A DNA stretch of 61,030 bases from Agarophyton chilense (Eukaryota > Rhodophyta > Florideophyceae > Gracilariales > Gracilariaceae), in assembly GCA_030374765.1 (NCBI GenBank), contig JARGXX010000082.1, positions 1 through 61,030 on the forward strand, read 5' to 3'. A model generated the notes under the pieces. It was not told where the DNA came from. It made no database searches and worked only from the letters and a program-made list of their open reading frames with translations. The translations under genes were made by a program, and so were the position numbers. Positions 11,290 to 20,579 of the stretch are shown here, one piece after another. Position 1 is the stretch's first letter. Every line of letters begins with the position of its first letter.

Positions 11290-12622
11290 GGGATTTGGCT
11301 GTCTCAAGATCGAGTGGTCCATCACATGCTGTTGTTGGTGTGCAGGGATCCTCTTGTGCCGGATCAATAACTGTGGAAGAGTTTTCGAGTTCATTTGACT
11401 CAGATTCACCCGAAACTTTAACATCGACATTGTTAGAGTTGTCAAAACTGTTTAACGGGTCATCCGTGCAGTTCAGCTCAGTAAACTATACATCCCGTGA
11501 CACTATTTTTTCCTTCTTATTCATATCCTACAGCTTATATCCGTGCCACTCGGCAGTGTTTCCGATAAAGACAGATTCCTTGGCGCGCTTCTCTAATTTC
11601 TTCAGCTTGTGGTGCACCACCTTATACCATCACTTGCTTCTAAAGACTGGCAGATTGCTGAGATCAGGCTTGCGTCCACTCCAGAGCTCAAATGGTGTTA
11701 CATCGCTCGGCAATGCTTTGCAAGTGACTCGAGAGGGCCATGTCCATGAGTGTGCGGTTGAACCTTTCGGCGAGCATGTTCTGGTGTGGGTTGTACGGCA
11801 CAGTTCGCTGATGTTCAACACCGAGATGTTCTAATTCTGCAGAAAACTTTCGAGAAAAATATTCACCATCTTTGTCTATGTGTAATGCAAGTAGCACATT
11901 CTCACCTGCGGTGACGGTTTTCACTTCTGTTCCTGTTTCGTTCTGCACGAACTTGAGCCTCTGAATAAACATCCGAAACACCTCATCTTTGGTCTTGAGC
12001 ATGTAAACGTAGCAGTACCTACTGTACTCATCTATGAATGTGACAAAATAACCCGAGCCTCCGAAGTAAGCTAGCTCCATTGAACCAGAAACGTCCGAGT
12101 AAACCACTTCGAAGAGCTTTGTTGCGCGTTGCCTCCTTGCTTGAGAGTAGGAGCGCGCGTGATTTGGTCTACTACACACCAATCGCACAAATACATATTC
12201 TGCTTCAAGTTCACATTAAGACCAGATACAAAACTGTTGCGAGCCATTTTCATGATACAATCTTCATTCACATGAGCCATTCTAGCATGCAACAGAGATA
12301 AGTCGGACGGCAGTGCGATACCTCGATGTGTGAGCTGATCAGAAGTAGTGCGAAGGTGGTACAAACCTTTGATGCGACTGCCATGAGCAATGAATTCGGA
12401 GCCCTTGTATTCATTCACATGAAGCCTGTTAAACACAACATGCGCTCCCATGTCCCAAAATGCTGAAACTGACAACAGGTGGTACCTTAAACCAGGTACG
12501 TGCACAACTGGGTTGAGTCTGGACATGCGCTTCGAACCATCAACTGCGAGGTCTAGCTCAACACAGCCTTGTCCACAAGACTCAAGTTTGCAATCAATGC
12601 CAATACTAACACCGGAAGACAT
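11290..12622 (-). pseudogene. Copia-B integrase (pre-integrase zinc finger and catalytic core)
   Basis: Minus-strand reading gives the zinc-binding region (HARMAH near 12290 and CDWC near 12180), then the catalytic core with VYSDVSG, HIDKDGEYF and NMLAERFNRTL. These hold the three acidic residues D, D and E in correct context, so the catalytic triad is intact. A frameshift near 12135 separates zinc finger and core. A second break near 11690 joins MDMALSS to KALPSDVTPFELW with about 30 residues missing. The C-terminal GRKPDLSNLPVF block and an acidic, Ser-rich linker follow to about 11290 with in-frame stops. The integrase would insert element cDNA into host DNA, but this copy cannot be translated in one piece. 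Confidence 0.85.
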
Positions 12623-12897
12623 TCTGTGTTTTCATAGGACTGAAGCATTGATTTGTAATGAGTAATGTGTGCAATTGCGCCAGAGTCCACGATCCACTGG
12701 CTATTGGTGGCCTTGTGCAAAATGGTCGCAATGAGACAAACTAGATAGGAATCATCATCATCTTCGCCGCCCTGGTCGCAGAGTGCGGAGTGAAAACTTG
12801 TGTTAGCAGACGATTCTGGATCCTTTTTGGCCTCATCGCATTGCTTCTTGACGCAGTTTCTCCGGATATGACCCTTTTTGCCACAACAAACACGCAA
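12553..12897 (-). pseudogene. Copia-B Gag zinc knuckle and aspartic protease
   Basis: A 114-codon minus-strand frame. It begins with a CCHC-type knuckle, CCGKKGHIRRNC, where the expected first cysteine position is Arg, so metal binding is doubtful. It then has an acidic spacer and the protease active site WIVDSGAIAHIT near 12700, with the D-S-G catalytic triplet intact. A frame change near 12600 leads into the pre-integrase region. The protease would cut the Gag-Pol polyprotein. It is joined to the upstream Gag core only by a frameshift. Confidence 0.8.
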
Positions 12898-13532
12898 TCG
12901 ACTTCCATCGCAGGTTTCTGCCTACTAAGGTGGCGTCATTTACAGATTCGTCTTTCGTGCGATCCATTATGAGCTGCTGTTCTTGCAGAAAACGACTCTT
13001 GGCGAATTCGAGAGTGAGTGGACGGTCACATATGGTAGTATCGATTGCGACAATCAGGTGCTCAAAGCGTTCAGGCAGCCCAAACAGAATAGCTATGACA
13101 ATTTCTTCCTCCTCAATGATGACGTCCATGCTTTTCATGTCTGACGCAAAATGTCGAACACTATTGATAAACTGTAGCTTTTTCTACTCGTCACGCATCC
13201 TGGAGTTTTAGAAAGAACGTCTGGAGTTGATTCTGTTCAGTAAAGAATTGCTCTGAAACACATCGCAAATCGCCCTCTACATATATATATGCGACACTTT
13301 TGCTTTCAATGACGTGATCCAAATGATCGTCATTGAGGCTCAGTCAGATGATAGCTCTAGCGTTTTCATCGTACTTCCTCCACGTTGAAAGCTCCTCTCC
13401 GTCGGTGGGTCTCGTTGAGCTCAGATGTTCGTCAAGGTCTTTGGGCGCAAGTAACAGCTCTATTTTCTGCTTCCAAACATGGAAGTTGCCCTCACCAAGC
13501 TTTTCCATCTCCACGCCACTGAACGAGTCCAT
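12833..13532 (-). pseudogene. Copia-B Gag core
   Basis: Starts at ATG 13532 with MDSFSGVEMEKLGEGNF...WKQKIELLL, the usual start of copia-type Gag proteins of the UBN2/DUF4219 group. The frame meets a TGA at about 13344 and further stops before 13140. It resumes in another frame at 13138 with LFGLPERFEHLIVAIDTT and LTLEFAKSRFLQEQQL, the conserved helical Gag core. Gag forms the virus-like particle that packages element RNA. Multiple stops and at least one frameshift make it a pseudogene. Both 17.5-kb copies share every lesion. Confidence 0.8.
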
Positions 13533-13556
13533 AGCGACATTCGCTTGAATGGGGTG

Positions 13557-14690
13557 TGGATCTCACGGAGTAAACACAAAACACGACAACGGCAAAACTA
13601 AATAGAACAACAATAAAAAAATTCAAAGATTGACCTGAAAAGAGTCAGTCGGCGCAATGGCACGGCTTCCTATAACCGCTGCCCAAGGGAGTTGGACCCC
13701 TGGCTTCCAAAGCTTTTTTGGGTAGATGAAGGTTTCTGCAGTCTACCTTCTCTCACGCTAAAGGAAGAAGGCGCGTTGCTCCCTACGAGGCGTCCATTAA
13801 ATGGCTTGTGACCAAGGATATGCCTCCACCATTTTAACCCTCCCTGACCTCTTGCAAGAACTTGTGCAACCTTGAAAGCGAAGCTACTTCAACACCCAAA
13901 GTACGTTCCTGACGCGCAACCAATGCAGATTGCACGTGGCTTGATCCTGAAAAGGAGTTCAGCCTGCAGAACGTAGCCTCCCCGTTTAGCACGGATCAAA
14001 AGCTCTTTATAGTACCTGTTCCGACAGTCCAATCGCCCACTAAAAATGCCAGGCTCATAAACAAATTCAACAACCCTACCGGATGCAGTACGCAACGGCA
14101 CCCCGTCCACAGATGCACCCGGGGTTCTCACCAGCTCTTACCGATCGTCACTGTTATCCACTCTAAAAAGAGCCATCGGGGAGCCCGCTTGAGGGAACAC
14201 CTGCTTTTGTTCAAGCCACCAGGCTAACCTCCCCGTCGCACTGGATAAAGATGATGACCAAACACAAACGATTTCTGAGCCCAAAACAGAAGGCTCAGAC
14301 TTCAGCGAAACAAGAGTCGCACCCCGAAGAACTAACACGAAAACCACACGGGGTTCCAAAGACGAAACAAAAAAGGGGCGACTCTAACAAGAACAGAACG
14401 CGAAGCAGAATGAAATCGACAACGACGGCCAAAACAAAGTCCCAAAGCAAAAAATAAACCATAAAACACGTCGAACCACGACCGCCAAGACGCTTTTCGG
14501 AAAGAACGCCAACCAAAAACATAACACAGATATCAACACCGATTAAGTACAGCAATCAAGACACCCAACTCGGCGACGGCGAAATGAAGCGAAATCGAAA
14601 CGAAACAACGAAAACGATACGACAGAGCGGGTATACAACGGTGCGGGAGAGTGGGGACAAACGGAATTTGACGGCAGATGTCAGCGGGGC
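13557..14690. other. Copia-B untranslated leader
   Basis: Between Gag start and primer-binding site. At 1.1 kb it is long for a copia leader. The part at 14250-14680 is strongly A- and C-rich on the plus strand, giving long but low-complexity open frames on both strands (for example 14251-14457 plus and 14295-14555 minus). I treat these as compositional, not genes. Confidence 0.5.
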
Positions 14691-14703
14691 TAGGCCCATA
14701 ACC
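14691..14703 (-). promoter_or_regulatory. Copia-B primer-binding site (half-tRNA iMet type)
   Basis: The minus strand reads GGTTATGGGCCTAGC directly after the LTR end ...CTACATCA. It is complementary, with one mismatch in 15, to the anticodon arm of eukaryotic initiator tRNA-Met (GCTGGGCCCATAACC). Priming from a cleaved initiator tRNA half is known for Drosophila copia and yeast Ty5. Confidence 0.7.
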
Positions 14704-15103
14704 TGATGTAGGTAGATGAAAAGGTTGAGGGTTGTAAGGGAAGGGCGCCAGCTCTGGCTAGAATTTACTTGGAGGTTGTAGATCTTCGACTTATATACTA
14801 CTTCACTCTGATAGCCATCCAACCTTAAGCTCCTGTAAACCCTAGATTACAAGCCGAGGATATTCAATACCACGAATCATATTCCACAATGACATTAAAG
14901 CCTAACCCAAACTCACTTCCACATACTACAGCAAGGTACAACAGTGCACAATACACCATTACAATGACTTGAGCACAAACTCAACGTGCTAGCACATATT
15001 AAATGTAATCCGCCTCCATGCACGATCTTGTTCCAACAAAGCACTGCATGCCTTCTGTAATACACAAGAAAATATATATCCATTCTTCCAGAACATTCCA
15101 TAG
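14704..15103 (-). repeat. Copia-B 5' LTR, 3' portion
   Basis: Ends (minus strand) in ...CATCTACATCA next to the primer-binding site. The LTR is cut by Copia-A after 400 bp and resumes at 22064-22187, where the minus-strand start TGTTGGATATCG is a typical copia LTR start. Total reconstructed length is about 524 bp. The 3' LTR has been lost, so this is inferred from the ends and not from LTR-LTR comparison. Confidence 0.6.
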
Positions 15104-15311
15104 TATGGGAAGCAATCGTATGCAGAGCGAGAGGGCTGTCAGTCTAATGTGTAGCATGCACTTGTAACGCGCGGTGGAACCGACGAAGATGGAACAGGCA
15201 CAATTTGTCTTCCCTTGCTCCTCTCTCCTCAGTGTCTCGAGGTAGAAGAAGGGTGAAGTTCAGTATGTAGCACCGGCGGCATTGGGCCAGATGGCAATCG
15301 TGTATTGCACA
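15104..15311 (-). repeat. Copia-A 3' LTR
   Basis: 208 bp, aligning without gaps to 21856-22063 with 44 differences by hand count (about 79 percent identity). On the minus strand it starts TGTGCAATACACG directly after the polypurine tract and ends ...CTTCCCATA. Confidence 0.8.
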
Positions 15312-15321
15312 ACCCCCGCCT
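15312..15321 (-). promoter_or_regulatory. Copia-A polypurine tract
   Basis: The minus strand reads AGGCGGGGGT immediately upstream of the 3' LTR start TGTGC. A G-rich tract in this position is the expected primer for plus-strand DNA synthesis and fixes the LTR boundary. Confidence 0.7.
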
Positions 15322-15629
15322 TGGCGCCATAAAAAAAGTTTTTATTTTTTGAAGTGCGGCCAAATTCTCAAGAACTCCTTTCTGACCCTAAGCGCAATAT
15401 TTTTTGGCGCATCTTCCTCACGGGCCAGGTATCTCAAATAACCCCCCATGCCTATCTTCAGCGTTTTGCGATTACCCCCATTTTTCCGTTCGAAAACCGC
15501 ACACGCGCCGAAAACGCTTTATTTGCAACGTCACTGCTTCGATCTGAAAGTGTGAATTCTTGACTCGGAACTGGACGTGTCACCTCTCTTCGAAAAGTGT
15601 GGACGACTTTCGCTCAGGTGAATCCATCG
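15322..15629 (+). promoter_or_regulatory. Possible promoter region of the antisense cassette
   Basis: The 308 bp between polypurine tract and H3-like start. It has A/T runs (15331-15352) and the 8-mer TTTGGCGC at 15403-15410, a match to the E2F/DP consensus TTTSSCGC; a palindromic TTGGCGCCA lies at 15321-15329. E2F sites are common upstream of S-phase genes, histones included. No TATA box is clear. Promoter activity is inference. Confidence 0.3.
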
Positions 15630-15926
15630 ATGGCTCGAACTAAGCATACGGGTCGCAAATCTGTTGGCCGAAAACCCCCACCGCGCCAGCTTGCAGGCAG
15701 AGCGGCAAAAATCACAAGCGAGACATATCTTGACCAATACCTTAACAAGAATATTGTCAAGGTTCTCTGTTCGAAACTGCAGCGTGGCCTGAGGAAAATC
15801 TACGCAATCACATTGGAAGGCAGAAACAATCTCGTGCGATTTAGCGAAAACGAAGCGATTATTCTTCTCGGGCGCAGGATACTCATTTTATCCGGCCGTT
15901 TCGTGGCACGCAGTTTGGAGGGTTGA
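15630..15926 (+). CDS. Histone H3 tail-like protein, antisense in Copia-A
   Basis: 98 residues from ATG 15630, although the frame is open from 15597. The start ARTKHTGRKS, a conserved K at position 14 and QLAGRAA at 19-25 align without gaps to the histone H3 tail (ARTKQTARKS...K14...QLATKAA). Residues equivalent to R2, K4, T6, R8, K9, S10, G12 and K14 are kept. After about residue 27 the similarity ends: there is no H3 histone fold, and the remaining 70 residues are basic and hydrophobic with no family I recognise. So this is a tail mimic or tail fusion, not a working H3. It lies antisense between RNase H and polypurine tract, and its TGA overlaps the next ATG. It may act in the nucleus as a decoy for H3-tail readers or modifiers; that is inference. 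Confidence 0.65.
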   Translation: MARTKHTGRKSVGRKPPPRQLAGRAAKITSETYLDQYLNKNIVKVLCSKLQRGLRKIYAITLEGRNNLVRFSENEAIILLGRRILILSGRFVARSLEG

Positions 15927-16978
15927 TGATGTTCCGATTGGACCTTACAGAGGCTTTGGACGACGACGACGATCCCGATATCAGAATTGAGTACAACGAT
16001 TGGATGATCGAGAAGTTATGGTATTTGGGAGGAGGTCGTGGTAAAATTAAGGACCAAATCTATGCTCTGGAGCATGTCACTAACGTAGTGTGCCGCATCG
16101 ATATCCATACTTTCCGAATCGAGTACAGTCAGGCAGTTGGAGGCGGTGCGTCGAGAAGTAGGGTGACGTATAATGAGGAAGGCGCAGAAGAAACCATCTA
16201 TTTGGGAGTTAAGGACCGTTATGAAGCGACCAAGAGCATTTAGGCTACTTGCAACGCAAAGCCAGGTCAAAGGCCCACCGTGTTTCAACCCGAAGCGCAG
16301 ATGCCGTCGTCGGGCGTCCGATGTTTCCATCTCCTTCATACGTCCGTGCAGTTTCGCGACGAGACGTTTCTGTGCCTTAAAGCTTCTCTAAGTATTGCAT
16401 TAGCTCTCCCCATTAGGTCCGAGAAGGCTGCTCAGTGTTGGGCGTATCTCGTCGATCGTGTTACGAAAAACGCAGAAGATAATGAGATGTACTTGAACGC
16501 CGTTGCAGGTCTTGGGTTTAGTGATATTCTTGAGCTTGACTATTGGAACCGGAAGGGGCGAGGGGAGGTCCGAGGGAAGTTTCGTGATCTCAAGGATATG
16601 CAGAGATTTGTTCGGGAAAAGACGCGTGTCATTATCCTCCATTACCTTCGTGATGGGAATGAACACCGAGAAGAAAAATTAGATTTGTGGAACTTCCGCG
16701 ATAGTGGAAACGTCTTCCTTGTCAGTCTTCAGGCCATTGACGGGGACCTGCCTGCGATTTGCATAGATGGGGAGCGCAACATGATTATTGATCCAGTGGA
16801 CAAGTGTCACATGGATCTCATGCAGGTTGCTCTCGAGTCCTGTGTTGGATCAGACCGTTCTTCCAGTCATATTGTAGACTGTCGCGTATTGCGTTTGCTC
16901 CCAGGGAGGAAGAATGGGAAACGGGCTCGCCGCGGGAAGATACATCGTCACCAAGAAGGTTCTTCAAACAGAGTTTGA
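15926..16978 (+). CDS. Antisense accessory ORF with one in-frame TAG; peptidase-like C-terminal half
   Basis: The ATG at 15926 overlaps the stop of the H3-like frame (TGATG), with a second ATG directly after. The first part, to TAG 16241-16243, is 105 residues with an acidic run LDDDDDPD. The same frame continues without another stop to 16978, with an ATG at 16301. The second part contains FLCLKASLSIAL near its start and, about 160 residues later, PAICIDGERNMIIDPVDK. This spacing recalls cysteine peptidases of papain-like fold (Cys near the N-terminus, 'HxxxI...IIDP' near the end), but the expected His is Pro or Ala, so catalysis is doubtful. The C-terminal end is a basic cluster (GRKNGKRARRGK), a likely nuclear signal. 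The family assignment is a guess. Confidence 0.5.
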
Positions 16979-17084
16979 AATCTTTTCTATAGTAGATCCT
17001 AACCCTTAGGGTTCCATGCCTTAAGATGGTGGCCCATAGTAGATATGATAAATTTGCTTAGTATGGCTTGAAATATATCTTGGT

Positions 17085-17640
17085 TCGATTGAGTAAATGA
17101 ATGATGATTGCCCTTTGTCAACACGTTGGCTTAGTGCAGACTTCCTGTTCTCCAACGCATCGAGGATATGTCTCCAGTTTTAAAGGAGTCACGGAGGCGC
17201 GACAGCGTGGGGCGCAATCAGTAGTCTCGGCATTCGTGAAGGGTGGTAATTGTTGAGTATAAACCAAATGCGTCCACGTAAAGGGCGAGCGAACGAAAAC
17301 CCGATGCAAGAACTTCAATGCATTTCTTAATTAGTATGGATCTGTCTGCGGCTTCTGTTGCCGCAAGAATTTCGGCACCAATTGAACTAAAAGATATGCG
17401 TCTTTTCTTCAAGCTATGCCAGTCGACGATGTGATATGAAACGTTTTCACCTTTGGAGAAGGGGATGCCACTAATATAGCCTGTTTGATCGTAGGATGAT
17501 TTCCAGTGCTGGCTTCAGAGATCGTCACTATGTGGCAAACGTTCATGTTATCTTATACGATCGCAGATCTCGGAGCCATGTACTCAAGGACCGGGACGGA
17601 GCTTTAGGACGAGGTTGAGGATCTAGTTTTCCTTCAAAAG
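17085..17640 (-). pseudogene. Copia-A RNase H
   Basis: Minus strand. DQTGYISGI, then WHSLKKRR and SSIGAEILAATEAADR (17320-17420) are the core of copia-type RNase H, including the 'SS..AEI.A' helix with its catalytic Glu. The end shows LRDSF and ANVLTKGN, the conserved terminal 'ADxLTK' block. In-frame TGA (after CRDY) and TAA (before ANVLTK) and further stops upstream of DQTGY break the frame. The enzyme would remove RNA from the RNA-DNA hybrid. The copy at 60620-61030 differs by one A fewer near 60716 and one T more near 60979. Confidence 0.75.
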
Positions 17641-18420
17641 ATGCTTCATGCCCATCTCTGCGACCAGCTGCTGCATGAAACTAGAAGGGTACGCGGCTTG
17701 AAGCAGCACACCATGGCCGAAGTAGTTGAGTTTTCCAGCAAGAGACTGGGTATCTCGGACATCTTCTTGGGTGCATGGATCCTCTGACTGTTTCCTCCGA
17801 TCCCTCGAGATTGGAATGGGAGCGAGCTTTTACATAAACTCTGCCATGTAGATCTCAATCGAGAAGTCTTAATATGACGAATCCAAAGGCGGCTAAAGAT
17901 AATCTCGTTCTTGAAGATGGCTTTGCCGACCTTGAAGTGAGCTGAGAGAGCCTCGAAGAATGTTTTAATCTCACTCTTTTATCCGGCAAGGAGAAGATCG
18001 TCCACCAATTTGGCCAGGTGTAGAGAAATATGCCCGTGGTTGTTCGACAATAGAAACATCTCTGGCATACCAGGGACAGTAAGAAATTCGTACTCGCATA
18101 GCCATTGCTCGATGCAAAGCTGCCAAGAACGACTGGACTCTACGAGGCCATTCGCAGGCTTGAGTAGCTTCCATACTTCGTCTACAAACTGTTCCCATCC
18201 CTTTGGAGGCCGCATGTATATATCTCGTTTGAGGTCGCCTCATTGCAAATACGCTCTAGAGAGATCAATGTTTACAAGGTAGAGGTGTAGTAAAGTTGCA
18301 AGGGAAAGCAGAAGTCTGCTGCAGGTAAATTGGGCCGTAGAGGAGTCAGATCGAATGTTATCTTTTTGGGAATCTCGATTCCTATGGGGTTCCAGTCAGC
18401 ACTTGAGCTTAAGCTTACCA
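17640..18420 (-). pseudogene. Copia-A reverse transcriptase
   Basis: The minus strand starts with FVTKFDGESGKLKLKCRLVP (shared with the end of the preceding frame), then YLVNIDLSRAYLQ, MRPPKGWEQFVDEVWKLLKP (17979-18215 frame), and KLVDDLLLAG, the polymerase box with its two aspartates (LVDD for the usual YVDD). Thumb and connection residues such as SLAGKLNYFGHG follow near 17740. At least three frame changes and in-frame stops occur, so it is not translatable as one protein. Role: cDNA synthesis. Confidence 0.8.
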
Positions 18421-19990
18421 CTCTCCCCATCGAACTTCGTCACGAAGAAGTGGTGGGAGGAGATAATATTTGCATTTCGCGGGAGTCCTTTGATGGAGAC
18501 TGGCTTGTATGCCTTGGCATCAGAGTAGTTTCTTTTCTCTGCTTCGATGGCCTTGTCGGTTATCCATGGTCGGGCAAACTGGAGCTTGACTTCTGTGGCT
18601 GGCTGGTCTACAATGAACTTCTTGATCTGCTCAAGAATTCTTTTCACCGAAGACAATAGATTTTCGCCTAGGGTAGGGAATCTAAGCGAGGTGTCACCAA
18701 CACCTCTGCAGAGTTGCAGGTTTCTGACATCCATTGAGGGTGCAATCATAGCAGTTTTGTCTTCTTTGGACGCAAACACGGATAAAGAGAACGGATGCAT
18801 AGACCAAAAGTTTGGTTCGTCCGATATGTTTAGGTCGAAACTTAAAGGGTCTTGTGTGTTTTTCTCAGGGAAGTCTGTGACTTCTTCATCCTGAAGAGGC
18901 GGAAGAGAAGAACAATCAGAATAATTCCTTTCTTCAGGGACTGCGATTGGTTCTTCTTGTGCGTTGGTGTCCGCGAAGAACGAGTATCCAAGCTCCTGTT
19001 TGCCCAGTTTTTGTAAAAGAAATGAACGCGGGACTAACCTTATGTCTTCGTAGGCGATCTGATGCTTTGGTCCCTGGAGATTTTTTCTAGGAGAGACCGA
19101 CCTTATATGGTCAGTAGTAGTGACCACAAATTTCTTGTGCCAGGCACCATGTTTTCCGACTCTCTTGAAGACATATACCTGATTCTTTGGTACCAGAAGG
19201 TGTTGTGATAAAGGGTACGATGGCCTGATACGAAGAAGGGTGTGTACGGCACGCCTGGAAAGTTGTTTGCTGTAAAAAGCAAGGAGCTTCTCTGGTAGCA
19301 TCTGCTTGGGTACCCAAAAAACAGAAGGAGTGTAGCAGTGAACAAGCTGGACGATGCTGAGTGACTTGTTACCATACACCAAATTCTTAAGGAATGTGGC
19401 TTTTGAGAGGTTCCCTGAGTCCGTGCGATACACTTGACGAGTTTTCCTCAGATGAGGTTCGTCGAGAAGGAACGTTTGGACAAATATACGGATGGTCTCG
19501 TTGCTCGATTGGACGCTTCCAATTTTGTTTTGGCGTCGAGCAGGCCACGGTTCGAATGATATCTGATTCTCGCCACCCAATCGCTGAATTGAGACGTTAT
19601 CGAACTCTGAGTCTCCTGTTAACTTTGATGGAGGCCCAAAGACATCAAAAAAGTGAACCACAATCATGTGAGCGGTATCAGTCATATCCTTTAAAGTCAA
19701 TAAGACATTAACGGAGAGACCGGTTGATAAATCGTTTATATGCAGAATGGGGAGCTTTCGAAACTCGCGTATGAATAGGAAATCAACTTGAGGGTGCTCG
19801 TTGTACTCATCCATTATTTTCTTGAGTGACATCTTTCGAGAATGTAGTAGGCGGTTAGACCTTTTGCATGAAGGGCAAGATTGTAGGCCTCTTCGAGCTC
19901 ACCAGCAAGTGTTCGATTTAGAATCCCACCTCGACTGCAAAGCTTTTTCATGTCCTTGGCGGAGAGATGGGACTGAAAGTGAAGCTTTTT
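18396..19990 (-). pseudogene. Copia-A integrase and integrase-RT linker
   Basis: Minus strand. The pre-integrase part (SAKDMKKLCSRGG...ELEEAYNLAL) ends at a TAA just after CHSRK near 19815. The frame shifts by one into the 478-codon frame 19832-18396. That frame has ILHINDLSTGLSV and HFFDVFGPPSKLTGDSEFDN, a degenerate catalytic core with the second Asp in 'TGDSEF'. The region expected to hold the catalytic Glu (usual form 'NGKVER.N') reads NKIGSVQSSNETIR, so the Glu appears lost. A 200-residue acidic, low-complexity linker follows, then the start of RT. Integrase function is therefore unlikely, although the frame stays open over 1.4 kb. Confidence 0.75.
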
Positions 19991-20574
19991 GGCGAAACGA
20001 CGGGCATGGGTTCGATCGCTTGATCCATGCCGTCCTTGCCAGATAGTTTGGCGATCGGATGAGAAATCGTACAGAGAAAGGAAGAATGAGAATAAACGAA
20101 GGATTTGAACGAAGGTTTTATCGAAGGAAGGACAAATAAGTGTGTTTGGCGGTCAATGTCTTCTCTTAGGACGTATATTGACAGAACTGCGTCATCCCGA
20201 AAGATTCCGACCGAAACGGGCACTACATGCGTTTTGTCCGAAGTCATGAGGTCCGAACGTGACACTATGTCGTTCCCAAGTAGCAAAGGACCGTCGCCTT
20301 CCGTAATGTAGAACTTAATGTCTGATTCCACATCGTTGAGTCCTTTGATCTTCAACACCCAAGTTCCAAATACCAGTTTTGGATTTGAACATTCTCGATC
20401 ATCATCGTGATATAAGGAGTCATAGTCAAGGTCTTCAACGTGAAATTGGATGCCAATTGCGATTGATAGAGCAGCGGCAGAGTCAATGCTTCGCACAATA
20501 TGGGGACAACAAATGTCAATGAAGGGGTTAGGATCTCGCGTACCACTAACCACACCAGAAGGAGCCCCAACCAA
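19948..20574 (-). pseudogene. Copia-A protease region
   Basis: A 208-codon minus-strand frame. FIDICCPHIVRSI stands where retropepsins have the 'D-T/S-G' loop, and DGPLLLGNDIVSRSDL is the later hydrophobic 'LLG.D' motif that packs against the active site. The Gly of the catalytic triplet is replaced by Cys, so activity is uncertain. It lies between Gag and integrase, as expected for Ty1/copia. Confidence 0.65.
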
Positions 20575-20579
20575 TGACT

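Larger units (their letters stand above)
1..17494. repeat. 17.5-kb direct repeat, copy A
   Basis: Base-by-base reading shows this block again at 43531-61030 in the same orientation. The offset is 43530 at base 1, rises to 43535 within 150 bases through small indels, and is 43536 after an extra A in copy B near 1192; it drops by one near 17176 and returns near 17443. Outside 2125-2716 I find only about a dozen differences. Both ends coincide with the window edges, so true ends are unseen. The first 150 bases carry two single-base losses, a 3-base loss and substitutions relative to copy B, as expected of a poorly supported contig end. Confidence 0.97.

Noticed and set aside
14295..14555. Minus-strand hydrophobic 86-codon frame as a membrane protein
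   Set aside because: It is the reverse complement of the A/C-rich leader of Copia-B, so the Leu/Val/Phe richness is compositional.
15630..15926. A genuine histone H3 gene
   Set aside because: Only the first 25 or so residues resemble H3. The histone fold and its conserved helices are absent and the protein is 98 residues against 135 for H3.
17000..17020. Telomere-like repeat (cctaacccttagggtt)
   Set aside because: There is a single imperfect inverted occurrence with no array, so it is chance.
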